64,000 nt of DNA from Kordia aestuariivivens. Lineage in GTDB: Bacteria > Bacteroidota > Bacteroidia > Flavobacteriales > Flavobacteriaceae. A model generated the notes under the pieces. That model did not search any database, had not been told where the DNA came from, and saw only the letters and a list, made by a program, of their open reading frames with translations. The stretch is from positions 372,001-436,000 of the forward strand of contig NZ_JACGWS010000001.1 of NCBI RefSeq assembly GCF_014397005.1, written 5' to 3'. The translations under genes and the position numbers were made by a program. Positions 25,489-36,100 of the stretch are shown here, piece by piece (the stretch's first letter is position 1; each line of letters starts with the position of its first letter).

Positions 25489-26520
25489 GTGAATAAAAAA
25501 AAAACTACAATAAAAGACATTGCAAATGTGTTGAATATTTCAGCTGCAGCTGTTTCAAAAGCGCTTCATGATGATTCTAGAATAAGTGCAAAAACGAAAG
25601 CTGCCGTAAAACGTGTTGCTAAAGAATTAAACTATCAACCAAATCACTTAGCAAGTGCATTGCGGAGCGGGAAAAGTAAGTTGGTTGGTGTTATTGTACC
25701 GAGAACGAGCAGCAATTTTTTTTCCTCCGTTATTCAAAATATAGAAGAAGTACTGAATAAGGAAGGCTATAATATTATCATTACGCAGTCTAACGAGTCT
25801 TTTAAAAAGGAATGTAATAATATTGATACCTTGCTTTTTACCCAAGTTGATGGAATTATCGCTTCGATGGCGAATGAAACTGTTGATCTTTCTTTTTATG
25901 AAAAGATTAAATCGAAAGGCATTCCATTGATTTTATTTGATAGAGGTGAAAACGATTTGAATGTCGATTATATCGGAATTAACGATTATGATAGTAGTTT
26001 TATGATTGTGGAGCATTTGATCTCAAAAGGATGCAAACGGATTGCACATATTGGTGGTTTTAGACATACTCGAATTTTTAATAATAGAATTAGAGGTTAT
26101 GTAGATGCAATACGCAAATACGATTTACCTCATGAAGATGATTTACTAGTTGAAAGTAGCTTAACATTGGAAGATGGACGCTTGAAAATGCAAGAGTTAT
26201 TAGCATTAGATAATCCGCCTGATGCTGTTTACATTGCGGGCGATTATGCCGCTTTGGGCGCTTTGCAATTATTGAAAGAGAAGAATATTAATGTCCCAAA
26301 TGATATTTGCCTGATAGGTTTCGGGAACGAACCTTTTACATCTTTAGTCACACCAACAATTACGAGTATTCATCAACATAGTGAACAAATAGGGCAGTTG
26401 GCAGCACAAACTTTTTTGGAACGCGTTAAAATGGACGATTTAAAGCAAACCCTGAATAAGATTATTTTAGATGCAGAATTGATTGAACGCGATTCATCTA
26501 AAAAAAGTAAGCGCTATTGA
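25489..26520 (+). CDS. LacI-family transcriptional regulator of the alginate/KDG genes
   Basis: 343 residues, full length, from a GTG start at 25489. The headpiece is TTIKDIANVLNISAAAVSKALHDD (about 6-29) with the hinge LNYQPNHLASALRSGKS. A complete periplasmic-binding-like sensor domain follows (LVGVIVPRTSSNFFSSVIQNIEEVL, VDGIIASMANE, RIAHIGG, DAVYIAGDYAALGALQLLKE, SLVTPTITSIHQHSEQIGQLAA). It is divergent from kdgK with two palindromic operators between, so it probably represses kdgK-eda and itself and responds to a sugar acid such as KDG, KDPG or DEH. The ligand is inferred from the neighbours. Confidence 0.9.
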   Translation: MNKKKTTIKDIANVLNISAAAVSKALHDDSRISAKTKAAVKRVAKELNYQPNHLASALRSGKSKLVGVIVPRTSSNFFSSVIQNIEEVLNKEGYNIIITQSNESFKKECNNIDTLLFTQVDGIIASMANETVDLSFYEKIKSKGIPLILFDRGENDLNVDYIGINDYDSSFMIVEHLISKGCKRIAHIGGFRHTRIFNNRIRGYVDAIRKYDLPHEDDLLVESSLTLEDGRLKMQELLALDNPPDAVYIAGDYAALGALQLLKEKNINVPNDICLIGFGNEPFTSLVTPTITSIHQHSEQIGQLAAQTFLERVKMDDLKQTLNKIILDAELIERDSSKKSKRY

Positions 26521-26573
26521 CCTTTCACAATAACGCCTAATTACTAAATAAAAATACCAAAATTCTTATTATT

Positions 26574-27338
26574 TTATATTCCTAAAGCTTGTCCACCACC
26601 AATTTGGATGGTTTCCGCTGTTATGAATGATGCATCTTTACTTGCTAAGAAAGAAATTACTCCGGCAACATCTTCTGGTTGTCCTAATCTTCCTAACATA
26701 ATATTATTAGCCCAAGAAGCAAAAACTTCTGGTTTTGTCGATTTTATTTGCGCGTGAAATGGCGTGTCAATTGTACCTGGAGATACTGCATTTACTCGAA
26801 TACCATATTCCGCTAAATCTTTTGCCAATGCTCTCGTCATTGCATGAACACCAGCTTTTGATGTTCCGTAGATTCCTGCGCCAGGTCCTCCAGCAGTCCA
26901 ACCTGCATTAGATGTATAGTTGATTATTGAAGGATGTTCTCCATTTTTTAGAAAAGGAATGGCTGCTCTTGAAGCAAAAAATACAGAATCAAGGTTTAGT
27001 GCCATGACAAATCTGTAGAATTCAGTGGTCATTTCTTCAAATCGAGATCTTCCGCCTAATCCACCAGCATTGTTTACTAGCACATCAATTTTACCATATT
27101 TTTCTCCTATTTCTTTTATGTTTGATGCTACTAATTCTTCTTTTGTAACGTCAAAATTACGGTATTCAGCAGTGATTCCTTCAGCGGTAAGTTCCTTTAC
27201 TCTTTTATCTCCTGCATTCTGATCTATACCGTTTAAAACTACAGTATATCCATCTTTTCCTAATCTTTTTGCTACTTCAAAACCAATACCACCAGTAGCT
27301 CCAGTAATTACGGCTACTTTTCCTTTATTGTTATTCAT
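26574..27338 (-). CDS. SDR-family oxidoreductase, probable DEH reductase
   Basis: 254 residues. A classical short-chain dehydrogenase: coenzyme loop TGATGGIGFEVAKRLG (about 11-26), NNAGG (about 89-93), catalytic Ser in INYTSNAGW, and Tyr-Lys in IYGTSKAGVHAMTRALA. It ends GGGQALGI. In alginate loci an SDR reduces 4-deoxy-L-erythro-5-hexoseulose uronate (DEH) to 2-keto-3-deoxygluconate with NAD(P)H. The assignment rests on the neighbours (MFS uronate permease 26 bases upstream, kdgK, kdgF). A KduD-like role on a related keto-uronate is the alternative. Confidence 0.85.
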   Translation of the reverse strand: MNNNKGKVAVITGATGGIGFEVAKRLGKDGYTVVLNGIDQNAGDKRVKELTAEGITAEYRNFDVTKEELVASNIKEIGEKYGKIDVLVNNAGGLGGRSRFEEMTTEFYRFVMALNLDSVFFASRAAIPFLKNGEHPSIINYTSNAGWTAGGPGAGIYGTSKAGVHAMTRALAKDLAEYGIRVNAVSPGTIDTPFHAQIKSTKPEVFASWANNIMLGRLGQPEDVAGVISFLASKDASFITAETIQIGGGQALGI

Positions 27339-27364
27339 ATTAATTTTTTTTATTTTTTATTTTT

Positions 27365-28648
27365 TTATTTTTCTGTATCTACTACAAGTTTTACTTTTCT
27401 AATGAAAAAGAAAATACACAGTACTGCTAGTACTACAGACACCGTAATTGCTACAAATGCTGGCGTATATGATCCTCCTTCTGTTATTTGTCCAATAAAC
27501 CAGTTCATTATCATAGGTGAAAATGCTGCTACCGTACCAGCTAATCCTGCTAGTGTACCTACTGATGGTCCTTTAAATAAATCACTTGATAATGTTTGAA
27601 TATTACCTATGGCAAATTGGAAACCAAAGAGTGCTAAACCTGCAAGGTATATGAATGTCATATAGTTAGAGTTATTTACAAATAGTATAATGGAAACAAA
27701 TCCAATTATAATTAGAACACTTCCTAATACTATACTTGCTTTACGACCAAAGTCTACAGAGGTTCGTTTTATAATTATTTGTGTAAATAATCCTCCTAAT
27801 ATTCCGCCTGCGGCAGCCATTAAATAAGAAATCCACATCGTTTTTCCAATTTCTTCAATACTTAATCCAAACTTATTGAATAAGTATATAGGCATCCAAC
27901 CTGCAAAGAACCACCAAATTGGCTCTATAAAAAATCTACATAGTAAAACTCCCCAAGGTTGTTTGTAACTCAATATTTGTAAAACAGCTAAGCTTTTTTC
28001 TCCTTCAACAACTACATTATTGTTTTCTATTCGGTCGTTAAGCAGCATATTCCTTTCGTCTTCTGTAATCCAAGGATGGTCTTTTGGTTTTGTTTTGTTT
28101 AATATGAGCCATGGAATAATCCAAAGTAACCCTAATAATCCTAGTATGATGTAGGTAGATTTCCAACCAAATTGGGCATATAATGAAACGATAATAACCG
28201 GAGCTACTACATTACCTATGGAAGCTCCAGCATTAAAAATACCTTGTGCTAATGCTCTTTGTTTTACGGGAAACCATTCTCCATTACTTTTTACTGCACC
28301 AGGCCATAATCCTGCTTCTCCAAGACCAAGTAATGCACGAACTATTGATAAGGAAACGATACCTCTTGCTACTGCATGAAAAGCAGCAGATACCGACCAA
28401 ACAACTATAGAGACTACAAATCCCATTCTAGTTCCGATTTGATCGTACAATCTTCCTGATAAGAATTTACTTGCTGCGTAGGCAAATAAAAAGAAATTAA
28501 GCATTAATGCGTAATCAGTTTTATCCATACCTAAATCTTTACCCATTTCAGGCCATAGTAAAGCAAAAGCAGTTCTATCGATATAGTTTATAACTGTAGC
28601 TATAAAGATTAACCCTATAATCCACCACCGTAATCCTTTTAGTTTCAT
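27365..28648 (-). CDS. MFS permease of the anion:cation symporter group, probable uronate transporter
   Basis: 427 residues with about 12 membrane helices. It opens RWWIIGLIFIATVINYIDRTAFALLWPEM, the ExuT/GudP-like ACS-family start, and has GLGEAGLWPGAVKSNGEWFP and ALAQGIFNAGASIGNVVAPVI (helices 4-5). The family moves hexuronates, glucarate or similar acids with protons. Next to the DEH reductase it probably carries unsaturated monouronate or DEH from periplasm to cytoplasm. Inner membrane. A palindrome (CTTATATTGTTATAAG, 28673-28688) sits 25 bases upstream of the start. Confidence 0.9.
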   Translation of the reverse strand: MKLKGLRWWIIGLIFIATVINYIDRTAFALLWPEMGKDLGMDKTDYALMLNFFLFAYAASKFLSGRLYDQIGTRMGFVVSIVVWSVSAAFHAVARGIVSLSIVRALLGLGEAGLWPGAVKSNGEWFPVKQRALAQGIFNAGASIGNVVAPVIIVSLYAQFGWKSTYIILGLLGLLWIIPWLILNKTKPKDHPWITEDERNMLLNDRIENNNVVVEGEKSLAVLQILSYKQPWGVLLCRFFIEPIWWFFAGWMPIYLFNKFGLSIEEIGKTMWISYLMAAAGGILGGLFTQIIIKRTSVDFGRKASIVLGSVLIIIGFVSIILFVNNSNYMTFIYLAGLALFGFQFAIGNIQTLSSDLFKGPSVGTLAGLAGTVAAFSPMIMNWFIGQITEGGSYTPAFVAITVSVVLAVLCIFFFIRKVKLVVDTEK

Positions 28649-28857
28649 ATTTTATGTATGAGATATGCAGTCCTTATATTGTTATAAGAATTGTATTTGA
28701 TTGTTTTAGAGCAAATTTGCTCACTCGTATTGTGTGTGTAATTTGTGTTAAGAAGAAAGGTGTGTTACGTTTCTACATATAAAATTACAATCCCTCCGTT
28801 TTTTTTTGTTTCAATGCTGAAGTTGTGCACCTTCAAGAATTGAGTGTATTTTTTCTT

Positions 28858-29559
28858 TTAAATGTTATAACAGTATTGATATAATATTTTAAAGTGTTCT
28901 TTCATTTTTTGTTTTGCCAATTGCGAATCTTTCGCTTTGATGGCTTCATAAATTTCTGTATGCTCAATGATTCCAGCTTGCGCTTGATTGCTATCGCACA
29001 CATGATATTTTTCAAAGTTTGTAATGATTTCTGGTGTAATAATCAGCATGAATGTATTCATAGTACTATTTCCACTGGCTTTAGCAATTGCTAAGTGAAA
29101 TAATAAATCTTCTTGAACTGCATCTTCACCATTACGTACTTTTTCAGCATACGCATCTAAAGCATTTTTCATTTTTTGAAGGTCTTCATCAGTTCTTCTC
29201 AAGGCTGCCAATCGAGCAGTTTTGAGTTCAAGTAAAATTCTGGTTTCTACTAACGATTTAAAATCGGGTTCTTCTAAACGAAGAATATCTTCAATCATTC
29301 CGTTCATTGCTATCACACCAATATTTGCTACAAACGTTCCGCTTTGCGGAATTGATTTTAGTAAGCCATAGAATTCAAGTTTTTGAATAGCTTCCCTGAC
29401 ATTACTTCGGGTGACTTCAAATTTTTCAGATAACATACGCTCAGAAGGAAGTTTATCTCCAGGCTCTAAATTTTTCAGGTTGATTAAGTCTCTAATTTTA
29501 GAGATGATTTCCTTTTGAATATTGAGTGTTTCTGTTTTTGTTAGGATATCTAATTTCAT
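28858..29559 (-). CDS. FadR-subfamily GntR transcriptional regulator
   Basis: 233 residues. N-terminal winged helix (KIRDLINLKNLEPGDKLPSERMLSEKFEVTRSNVREAIQKLEFYGLL, about 20-68), then an FCD sensor domain (RILLELKTARLAALRRTDEDL, then FHLAIAKASGNSTM, then EHTEIYEAIKAKD) whose His residues often bind metal and an organic acid. A TGGTTAACCA palindrome lies just before the gene. The same sequence, with a second half, precedes susC and the outer PL7 gene. So this is the likely repressor of the alginate locus, autoregulated, with an alginate breakdown product as inducer. Confidence 0.9.
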   Translation of the reverse strand: MKLDILTKTETLNIQKEIISKIRDLINLKNLEPGDKLPSERMLSEKFEVTRSNVREAIQKLEFYGLLKSIPQSGTFVANIGVIAMNGMIEDILRLEEPDFKSLVETRILLELKTARLAALRRTDEDLQKMKNALDAYAEKVRNGEDAVQEDLLFHLAIAKASGNSTMNTFMLIITPEIITNFEKYHVCDSNQAQAGIIEHTEIYEAIKAKDSQLAKQKMKEHFKILYQYCYNI

Positions 29560-29576
29560 ACGTTTCCTTCTGTAAT

Positions 29577-29586
29577 TGGTTAACCA
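29577..29586. promoter_or_regulatory. GntR-type operator before gntR
   Basis: TGGTTAACCA, a perfect 10-bp palindrome followed by GATT, identical to the first half of the double sites at 36388 and 41790. The second half is decayed here. Confidence 0.7.
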
Positions 29587-29724
29587 GATTAAGCTTGTTA
29601 AATTTATAAAATTAATTTACGAATAGCTATTAACCGCTTTAAAATCTTTACTTGAATCTTACTGACCTGTATTTAGATCAGTAAAATTCAATGAAAAGCA
29701 TCTATTCAAACTAAATTAACTTTA

Positions 29725-30636
29725 TTAATGTGTTACTTCTAAACTGTAATACCGAACTTTTGCGAATGAACCTTCATCACGTGATTGAAAATAGTTTCCT
29801 GCTTTGAAATAATTCTCAAAGATTCCCCATTTTTTCATGTGAATGTTTTCATACGTTTTGAATTCGTTATTGTTTAAAACTATTGTCATTTTTCCTTCAC
29901 TGACGCGCACTTCGAGCCTAAATTTTTTGAAACCTACTTTTTGCTCGAACGTAAATCCTTCATCATCACCCCAAGCATCTTCATGAAGTATTTCGGTATC
30001 TGTAGCACTCAAGTTTTTTAAGACTTTTGTTTTGACACGTACTTTACCATCTTTCCAATATATTTTTAAGATTGGTGGCGCATTGTTATCTTTTTGACCA
30101 ATTAAATCACGTTGTTCGTTTGTGAGGCGACCATGAATTTGCATGATGATTACTCTGTGATATTTTCCGTTTTTATCACGAGAAATTTCATCAATCGCCA
30201 ATTTGCCTTTCATGATTCCACCTTGCTTGAATGTCCAATTGACGTTGTTTTCACCAGGTTCCATTTGCTCTCGCAATTCTGAACGCGAATATTTTGTATT
30301 TGCCGTCGTAGCTTTGCTTGGATATGCATAAAAAACTAAAGCGCCACGTACAGAATCATTGTACATATATGGTAATAAGTCTTTATTGGTTGCATAGTCC
30401 AATATTTCTGGAGGCGACACTTCCTGCGGTTTTTTTCCATTGCCCGCAGGCGTTGTCACTTTCCAATGTGATAAATCAATTTTAGGTAGTTTAAACTTTT
30501 TCTTCTTTTTTTTCTTCTTCTTCTCCCTTTTTGTTTCCTTTTTAACAACATCAGTTTCGGCATTGTTATTTGACTGTGCAAAACCAATACTTAGGCTAAA
30601 AGAAAAGAATAAAATAAATAGTGTTCTAAAGTTCAT
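29725..30636 (-). CDS. PL7 alginate lyase with lysine-rich N-terminal linker
   Basis: 303 residues. Signal peptide MNFRTLFILFFSFSLSIGFAQ without lipobox. A strongly basic linker (about residues 33-50) holds an unbroken run of nine or more Lys. The PL7 domain starts LPKIDLSHWKVTTPAG. It carries the three family blocks: YSRSELREQM (R-S-E-L-R), VIIMQIHGRL (Q-I-H) and NYFKAGNYFQ (with the catalytic Tyr in GNY). The domain cuts alginate by beta-elimination. The gene starts 7 bases from the PKD lipoprotein gene and is the last gene of the susC operon. The poly-Lys stretch may help bind polyanionic alginate. Confidence 0.92.
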   Translation of the reverse strand: MNFRTLFILFFSFSLSIGFAQSNNNAETDVVKKETKREKKKKKKKKKFKLPKIDLSHWKVTTPAGNGKKPQEVSPPEILDYATNKDLLPYMYNDSVRGALVFYAYPSKATTANTKYSRSELREQMEPGENNVNWTFKQGGIMKGKLAIDEISRDKNGKYHRVIIMQIHGRLTNEQRDLIGQKDNNAPPILKIYWKDGKVRVKTKVLKNLSATDTEILHEDAWGDDEGFTFEQKVGFKKFRLEVRVSEGKMTIVLNNNEFKTYENIHMKKWGIFENYFKAGNYFQSRDEGSFAKVRYYSLEVTH

Positions 30637-30643
30637 ATTTGTC

Positions 30644-31645
30644 TTAGTTAACAGCTGTAATTGTTACTGAATCAGCTCGTATTTCTTCATCTCCACTGCT
30701 ATATCCATAACTTCCAACACTACTATCTCCTCCAATACCTCTGATGAAGAGCGCAACACTGTCATTAGCTCCTGCATTAAATGTATATGTTTGTGTAAAA
30801 TAATCGTCATCGTTCGGATTAGGTATTGTCTCTACTAAAAGATTATTTGCAGCAGTTTCTACTTGTGCAACAGTTGTATATCCATACCCTGAATTAGGAA
30901 AATCTGGAGCAGCTGTATAATACGTTGGTGTGTAACCAGCGTTATAACCTGCACCTGCTAAAATTCTTATTTCAAGCGTGCTACCTGGGTAAGTGCCAGG
31001 AGTACTAGCTATTGTTTTATGTGATGTAACTATTGTTATTGAGTAATCTGCATTTGGTGTAACTGCAAATTCTTGGTATACATGATCTGGTTCATTATTG
31101 TCAAATTTAACAACGTTATCAGAACCTCCATTACCAGAACTTGATTCTCCTTGTTCACCAATATCATCATTATCCCATCCTGAACAAGAACAAAGGTTTG
31201 ATGACCCTAGTTTCGCTAGTTTATCAAAATCACCATTTATTATAACTGGATCTGGAACTGCTGGTGTTGGTGGTTCAACTACTTCTACAATTTGCGTAGA
31301 TTCGCTTACAACACCTAACGCATCTGAAGCTGTTAATGTTACTGTATATGTTCCTTCTCCTGGATATGTATTTGCGCCATCTACATCTGTAGATGTATTT
31401 CCATCACCATAATCCCAACTATATGTAGTTGCGCTTGTTGATAGGTTCGCAAAGGTATAGTCTTTCCATTCTTCATCTGGACCGGCACCTTGTGTAAAGG
31501 AAAAGTCAGCTTCTGGTGGTGTAGCATCTGCTATTGAACCTGCTTCTGGAAGTTCATATTTTTCCAAATCATCACATGAATGAAATGCGAAAACAAGTGC
31601 TAATGCTGCAGTGAACCCAACTATTTTTTTGATTTGTTTTTTCAT
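30644..31645 (-). CDS. PKD-domain surface lipoprotein, likely alginate-binding (SGBP-like)
   Basis: 333 residues. Lipoprotein signal with AFHSC (Cys about residue 27). A PKD domain spans about residues 45-122 (FTQGAGPDEEW, TTYSWDYGDGNTS, GEGTYTVTLTASDALG). The C-terminal 195 residues form a separate domain (VIINGDFDKLAKL, WDNDDIGEQGESSSGNGGS, ADSVTIT) that looks like a beta-sandwich carbohydrate-binding module. Its position right after susD fits a surface glycan-binding protein that helps SusC/SusD catch alginate oligomers. The 16-base gap to susD and 7-base gap to the PL7 gene support one operon. Confidence 0.85.
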   Translation of the reverse strand: MKKQIKKIVGFTAALALVFAFHSCDDLEKYELPEAGSIADATPPEADFSFTQGAGPDEEWKDYTFANLSTSATTYSWDYGDGNTSTDVDGANTYPGEGTYTVTLTASDALGVVSESTQIVEVVEPPTPAVPDPVIINGDFDKLAKLGSSNLCSCSGWDNDDIGEQGESSSGNGGSDNVVKFDNNEPDHVYQEFAVTPNADYSITIVTSHKTIASTPGTYPGSTLEIRILAGAGYNAGYTPTYYTAAPDFPNSGYGYTTVAQVETAANNLLVETIPNPNDDDYFTQTYTFNAGANDSVALFIRGIGGDSSVGSYGYSSGDEEIRADSVTITAVN

Positions 31646-31661
31646 TGTCTTTTATGATTTA

Positions 31662-33098
31662 TTAGTAACCTGGATTTTGAGTTAAAACACCGTTACTTAA
31701 GTTGATTTCTCTTTGTGGTATAGGCAATAGTAAATCTGTTGCTGTATAGTTATATCCGTTTGTCGTTGAGAATGTAGAGAGTACATTTTGCGCTTCATTG
31801 AAACGAATTAAATCGAATAAACGGTGATTTTCAAAAGCTAATTCTACACGTCTTTCGTCTAGTAATTCTTGTTTTGAGATTGCGTTAGGCGCATCAATTG
31901 TTGGCATGCCAGCTCTGAGTCTTACTTCATTGAAAGAGTCTCTTGCTGCTTGTACAGATGTATCATTTCCGCCAGCCATGATAGCTTCTACATGCATTAG
32001 TAATACATCAGAGTATCTTAATACAATCCAGTCGTTTCCAGCTTTGGTTGGATCACTTGATGTTGCTGCAATTCCTAAAGTATCATCACCATCTGGTAAG
32101 TATTTGATAGCTTGAAATTGTGATGGTTGCTCTATATCTACTCTGTACGAAAACATTGTTCTGTTTCCACCTAAAGCATCTAGTGCAGCACGTACATCAG
32201 CAGTTGTATAGTTTACTCCACTTGTTCTTCCAACAGCGTTTAACCATTCTGCTGAAAAGTTTTGACTGTCTTCAGTATCTGGAAAGTATCCTATGGCAAA
32301 GATGATTTCATTGTTTAATTCATTGTAAAAAACATCTTTAAAGTTTGGTTCTAATGCAAAACCACTATTCATCACAGCTTCACATAACGTTTGTGCTTCT
32401 AGATAGTTTGTGCCTAGTGTTAGGTATACTTTAGCCAACATAGCTTGCGCTGCCGCTTTGGAACCTCTTGTTTTGTATGTATTGTCTAATTCTGCAACAG
32501 CAGTTTGTAAGTCAGCTACAATAAGATCATACACTGTACTTGTTGCTACTCTTGTAAAAGAAATTTCAGTGTCTGTATTTCCAATAACTCTGTCTACTAA
32601 TGGAATATCTCCATATAAACGAACTAAATTAAAATACGCATACGCTCGTACAAATTTTGCTTCCGCTTCAAAACGTGGTCTGTTAGCTTCAGATACAACA
32701 CCTAAGTTTTCTAATACTACATTTGCTCTGAATATTACATTGTAAAAACTTCTGTAATAATCGGCTACAATACCATTTGTAGCTACAATATTATAACTTT
32801 CAAATTGCGCTGCTTCACCTTCAGAAGCTTTGGTTCTTGTATTATCACTACGCATTTCAGTGAGATAGAATTCTACTTGTAATGAGTGGTAATCATTTGA
32901 AGATGTTGAATTCACTCCTTGAATCCCATCATACATATTTATCAAAGCAGTTTCTAACTGTGCTTCAGTAGTGTAATATGTTTCAGCATTTACTAATGAT
33001 TCTAGTTCTGGTGATAAGTAATCTTTTTCACAAGAAAACACAGTAACCAGCAATATTAATAATGCTACAATTTTTGTTTGTTTCATACTATTTTTCAT
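31662..33098 (-). CDS. susD: SusD/RagB-family nutrient-binding outer-membrane lipoprotein
   Basis: 478 residues, a normal SusD length. Lipobox VFSC (about residues 20-23). SusD features: ALINMYDGIQGVNS near the N-terminus, RAYAYFNLVRLYGDIPLV (TPR-like repeat, about 150-167), GSKAAAQAMLAKVYLTLG, and the C-terminal ELLDERRVELAFENHRLFDLIRF and LLPIPQREINLS. It caps the SusC transporter and binds oligosaccharide, here most likely alginate oligomers. Encoded 17 bases after susC. Confidence 0.95.
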   Translation of the reverse strand: MKNSMKQTKIVALLILLVTVFSCEKDYLSPELESLVNAETYYTTEAQLETALINMYDGIQGVNSTSSNDYHSLQVEFYLTEMRSDNTRTKASEGEAAQFESYNIVATNGIVADYYRSFYNVIFRANVVLENLGVVSEANRPRFEAEAKFVRAYAYFNLVRLYGDIPLVDRVIGNTDTEISFTRVATSTVYDLIVADLQTAVAELDNTYKTRGSKAAAQAMLAKVYLTLGTNYLEAQTLCEAVMNSGFALEPNFKDVFYNELNNEIIFAIGYFPDTEDSQNFSAEWLNAVGRTSGVNYTTADVRAALDALGGNRTMFSYRVDIEQPSQFQAIKYLPDGDDTLGIAATSSDPTKAGNDWIVLRYSDVLLMHVEAIMAGGNDTSVQAARDSFNEVRLRAGMPTIDAPNAISKQELLDERRVELAFENHRLFDLIRFNEAQNVLSTFSTTNGYNYTATDLLLPIPQREINLSNGVLTQNPGY

Positions 33099-33115
33099 TT
33101 TAGTTATGTGTTAGA

Positions 33116-36100
33116 TTAAAATTCAACGTTTAAACCAAATGTAACGGTTCTGTTTATTGGCGAACCTGCTCTTTGATATCCATACGTTGTTGGCGAAGTA
33201 GTATTTACAGATTCTGGATTGAATCCTGTGTAATCACTTGCCGTAAAGTAGAGTAGGTTTTGCCCAGTAACATATATTCTGGCTTTTGTTAAATATATTT
33301 TTGAAAGTAAATCTGTTGGAAATGTAAATCCAATGTTTACTGTTCGTAATGCTACATAAGAAGCATCTTGGATGATATCGTCTGTAAAGATTTTTTCCTT
33401 GATAAATTCTTGATCAGGAGTAGTTGCTATGAAATCTTGCGAACTGTTGAAATGGTTGAATAAGTACTGATCTCCCATGTTTCTGATTTCAGCACCATGG
33501 CTACCTTGAAACATAAAACTTACATCAAAACTTCCAACTTTAAAGTCGTTTGTAAGACTCCAAACTAAGTCTGGGTATGGATTCCCTAAGATTGTTTTGT
33601 CATCATCATCAATAACACCATCGCCATTCAAATCTTTTACATATACATCTTGTGCTTCTCCACCAACTGGATGGTATGGATTGCTGATATATTCTAAAGG
33701 AATATCACGATCTACAACCCATCCATAGTAAGACGAAATAGGATTTCCTACTAGGTTGATCCATTCTGCGGCTCTTTTACTATCTACATTTTGAATTTGT
33801 CCGTTAGAATCAGCAAAATCTACCAATTCGTTTTTATTTTTAGAAGCCAAAAGTGTTGTAGACCATCTGAATTTTTCTTTGGTAATGTTACGCGAACGTA
33901 ATTCTATTTCAATACCTGAGTTTTCAACTTCTCCAATATTAATCAATCCACTATCAAATCCTGTGGTTACTGAAATAGGATTGTCAATTAATAATTGATC
34001 GCTTGTTCGTTTGTAATATTCAAAAGAACCTGTAATGATATTGTTAAATAATCCAAAATCAATTCCTGGGTTAATTTCTACTGAACGTTCCCACTTTAAG
34101 TTTGGATTTGCTAAGTTGATTGGATTGAATCCTGTTGCAACTGTTCCATCTACTACTGCTGTAGAAGATTCTAATAATGATAAGTATGGAAATTTATCTA
34201 CTAATACATTTCCAGTGTTAAAGAAAGGATTTCCAGATACACCATAACTCATACGTAGTTTTAAGTTAGAAACTACTTCGCTTTCGCTTAGAAAGTCTTC
34301 GTTACTTACTATCCAACCCGCAGAAACTGCAGGGAAGTTTCCGTATTTATTGTCTTCTCCAAAAGCAGAATATCCATCGCGACGTATACTTAATGAAACT
34401 AAATATTTGTCATCATACGCATAGTTAACTCTTCCTAAATATGATAATAAACGTTCTGGGAATTTATAGGAGTCTCCCACAACTGTTGTTGGATCAGCTC
34501 CAGCAATAGTTCTTATTAAGTCTGAATCATAACCTGCTCCAGAAACACTTTCAAAAGTGGTATCCCATTTTTCAGCAGAGAAACCTAGAATAGCACTGAT
34601 TTCGTGTTTGTCGTATATTTTGTTAAAAGATAGAATGTTGTCTGTTACGATGTGAATTCTATTTTGAGTTGACTCATTTAATTGTGTAGCTGAGGCTCCA
34701 TTTCTACTAGATAAAACACCTTGCCAGCGATCTCTTTTCGTGTTTTGGTAATCTCCAGATAATGTTGTTCTGAATGATAAACCATCTGTAATTTTATAGT
34801 TTCCGTAAAAACTACCTGCTATTTTAAATTTGTAATCATTACGATCACGCTCCAATACTTTTGCAGCTGGATTCGTGTTTGATGTATTACTAATATCTGT
34901 TCCTCCAGAAGCAACAGGTTGCATTGTATCTAAATCGAAATCATCAAACATACGTTGTACTGCATAATCTCCAATTTGAACATTTGCATATACACCACCA
35001 TCTCTCAATCTGTTTACAAATTGAATGTTGTTTTCATCAACGTATAAAGGCAACCAAGGTGTTTGACGTAAGATATCGTGTGTAGAACCATCAAAACGTC
35101 TTCTGTTTGTGTAGGTTGGTGTTAAGTTAGCTCCAATTGTTAGTTTGTCACTTACTTTAGAGTCTACTTTTAATCGCATTGAATATCTTTTGTAGTCATC
35201 TGTAAGTAAAACTCCTTCATCATGAATGTATCCTAATGAAGCACTAAATTTTGTTTCTTTATTTCCACCACGAGCATTGAAAGAGTGACTTGTAATGGTT
35301 CCTCCGTCAAAAATGACATCTTGCCAATCTCTATCAACTCCGATTAATTGTTTGTAGCGTGTTCTATCAGAAAGTGTTCCTGTAGCGGCCATTTCAGCAG
35401 CAGCTGTTTCAGCAACGGTAAAATAGTAGTCATCACTTTGTCTTGCTTCTTTAAAACCAAAGAATGTATTGTAAGAGAATTTTGTTTTCCCTTCTTTTCC
35501 TTGTTTCGTTGTAATTAAGATAACTCCATTTGCACCTCTAGATCCGTAGATAGAAGCAGAAGCGGCATCTTTTAATACCTCAAATGATTCGATGTCATTC
35601 ATATCCAAAGAACCTAAGAAGTCATTGTCAACTACCAAACCATCAACAACAATTGCAGGATCAGAACTACCAGAGATAGAACCTGTTCCACGAATACGAA
35701 TGGTTGGTGCAGAACCAGCTTCACCTTCTGTAGCTTGAATGTTTACACCAGAAACTTGTCCGACTAAAGCTTCATCCACACGTGGTACAGCGATTTGATC
35801 TAAATCATCATTTTTTACTTTAGAAATTGCTCCTGTTAAGTGACTTTTCTTTTGTGTTCCGTACCCAATAACAATTACTTCATCAAGTGCAGATGCATCA
35901 TCTTCCAACGAAATATCGAGTGTTTTTTGGTTGTCAATAATTACAGTTTGCGTCACAAATCCTAAAAACGAGAATTGTACTACATCACCTTTTGTTACTA
36001 AGATTTCATAGAGTCCATCAAAGTTAGTTGCAGTACCTTTAGTTGTCTTTACATTAAGCACATTAACACCAGGCACAGGTTGATTGTCAGTTTTAGAAAC

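Noticed and set aside
28673-28688. CTTATATTGTTATAAG as an operator of the MFS permease
   Set aside because: A palindrome is present, but it is AT-only in its arms and only a CTTATAAG fragment recurs (25353-25360, before kdgK), too short to claim a shared site.
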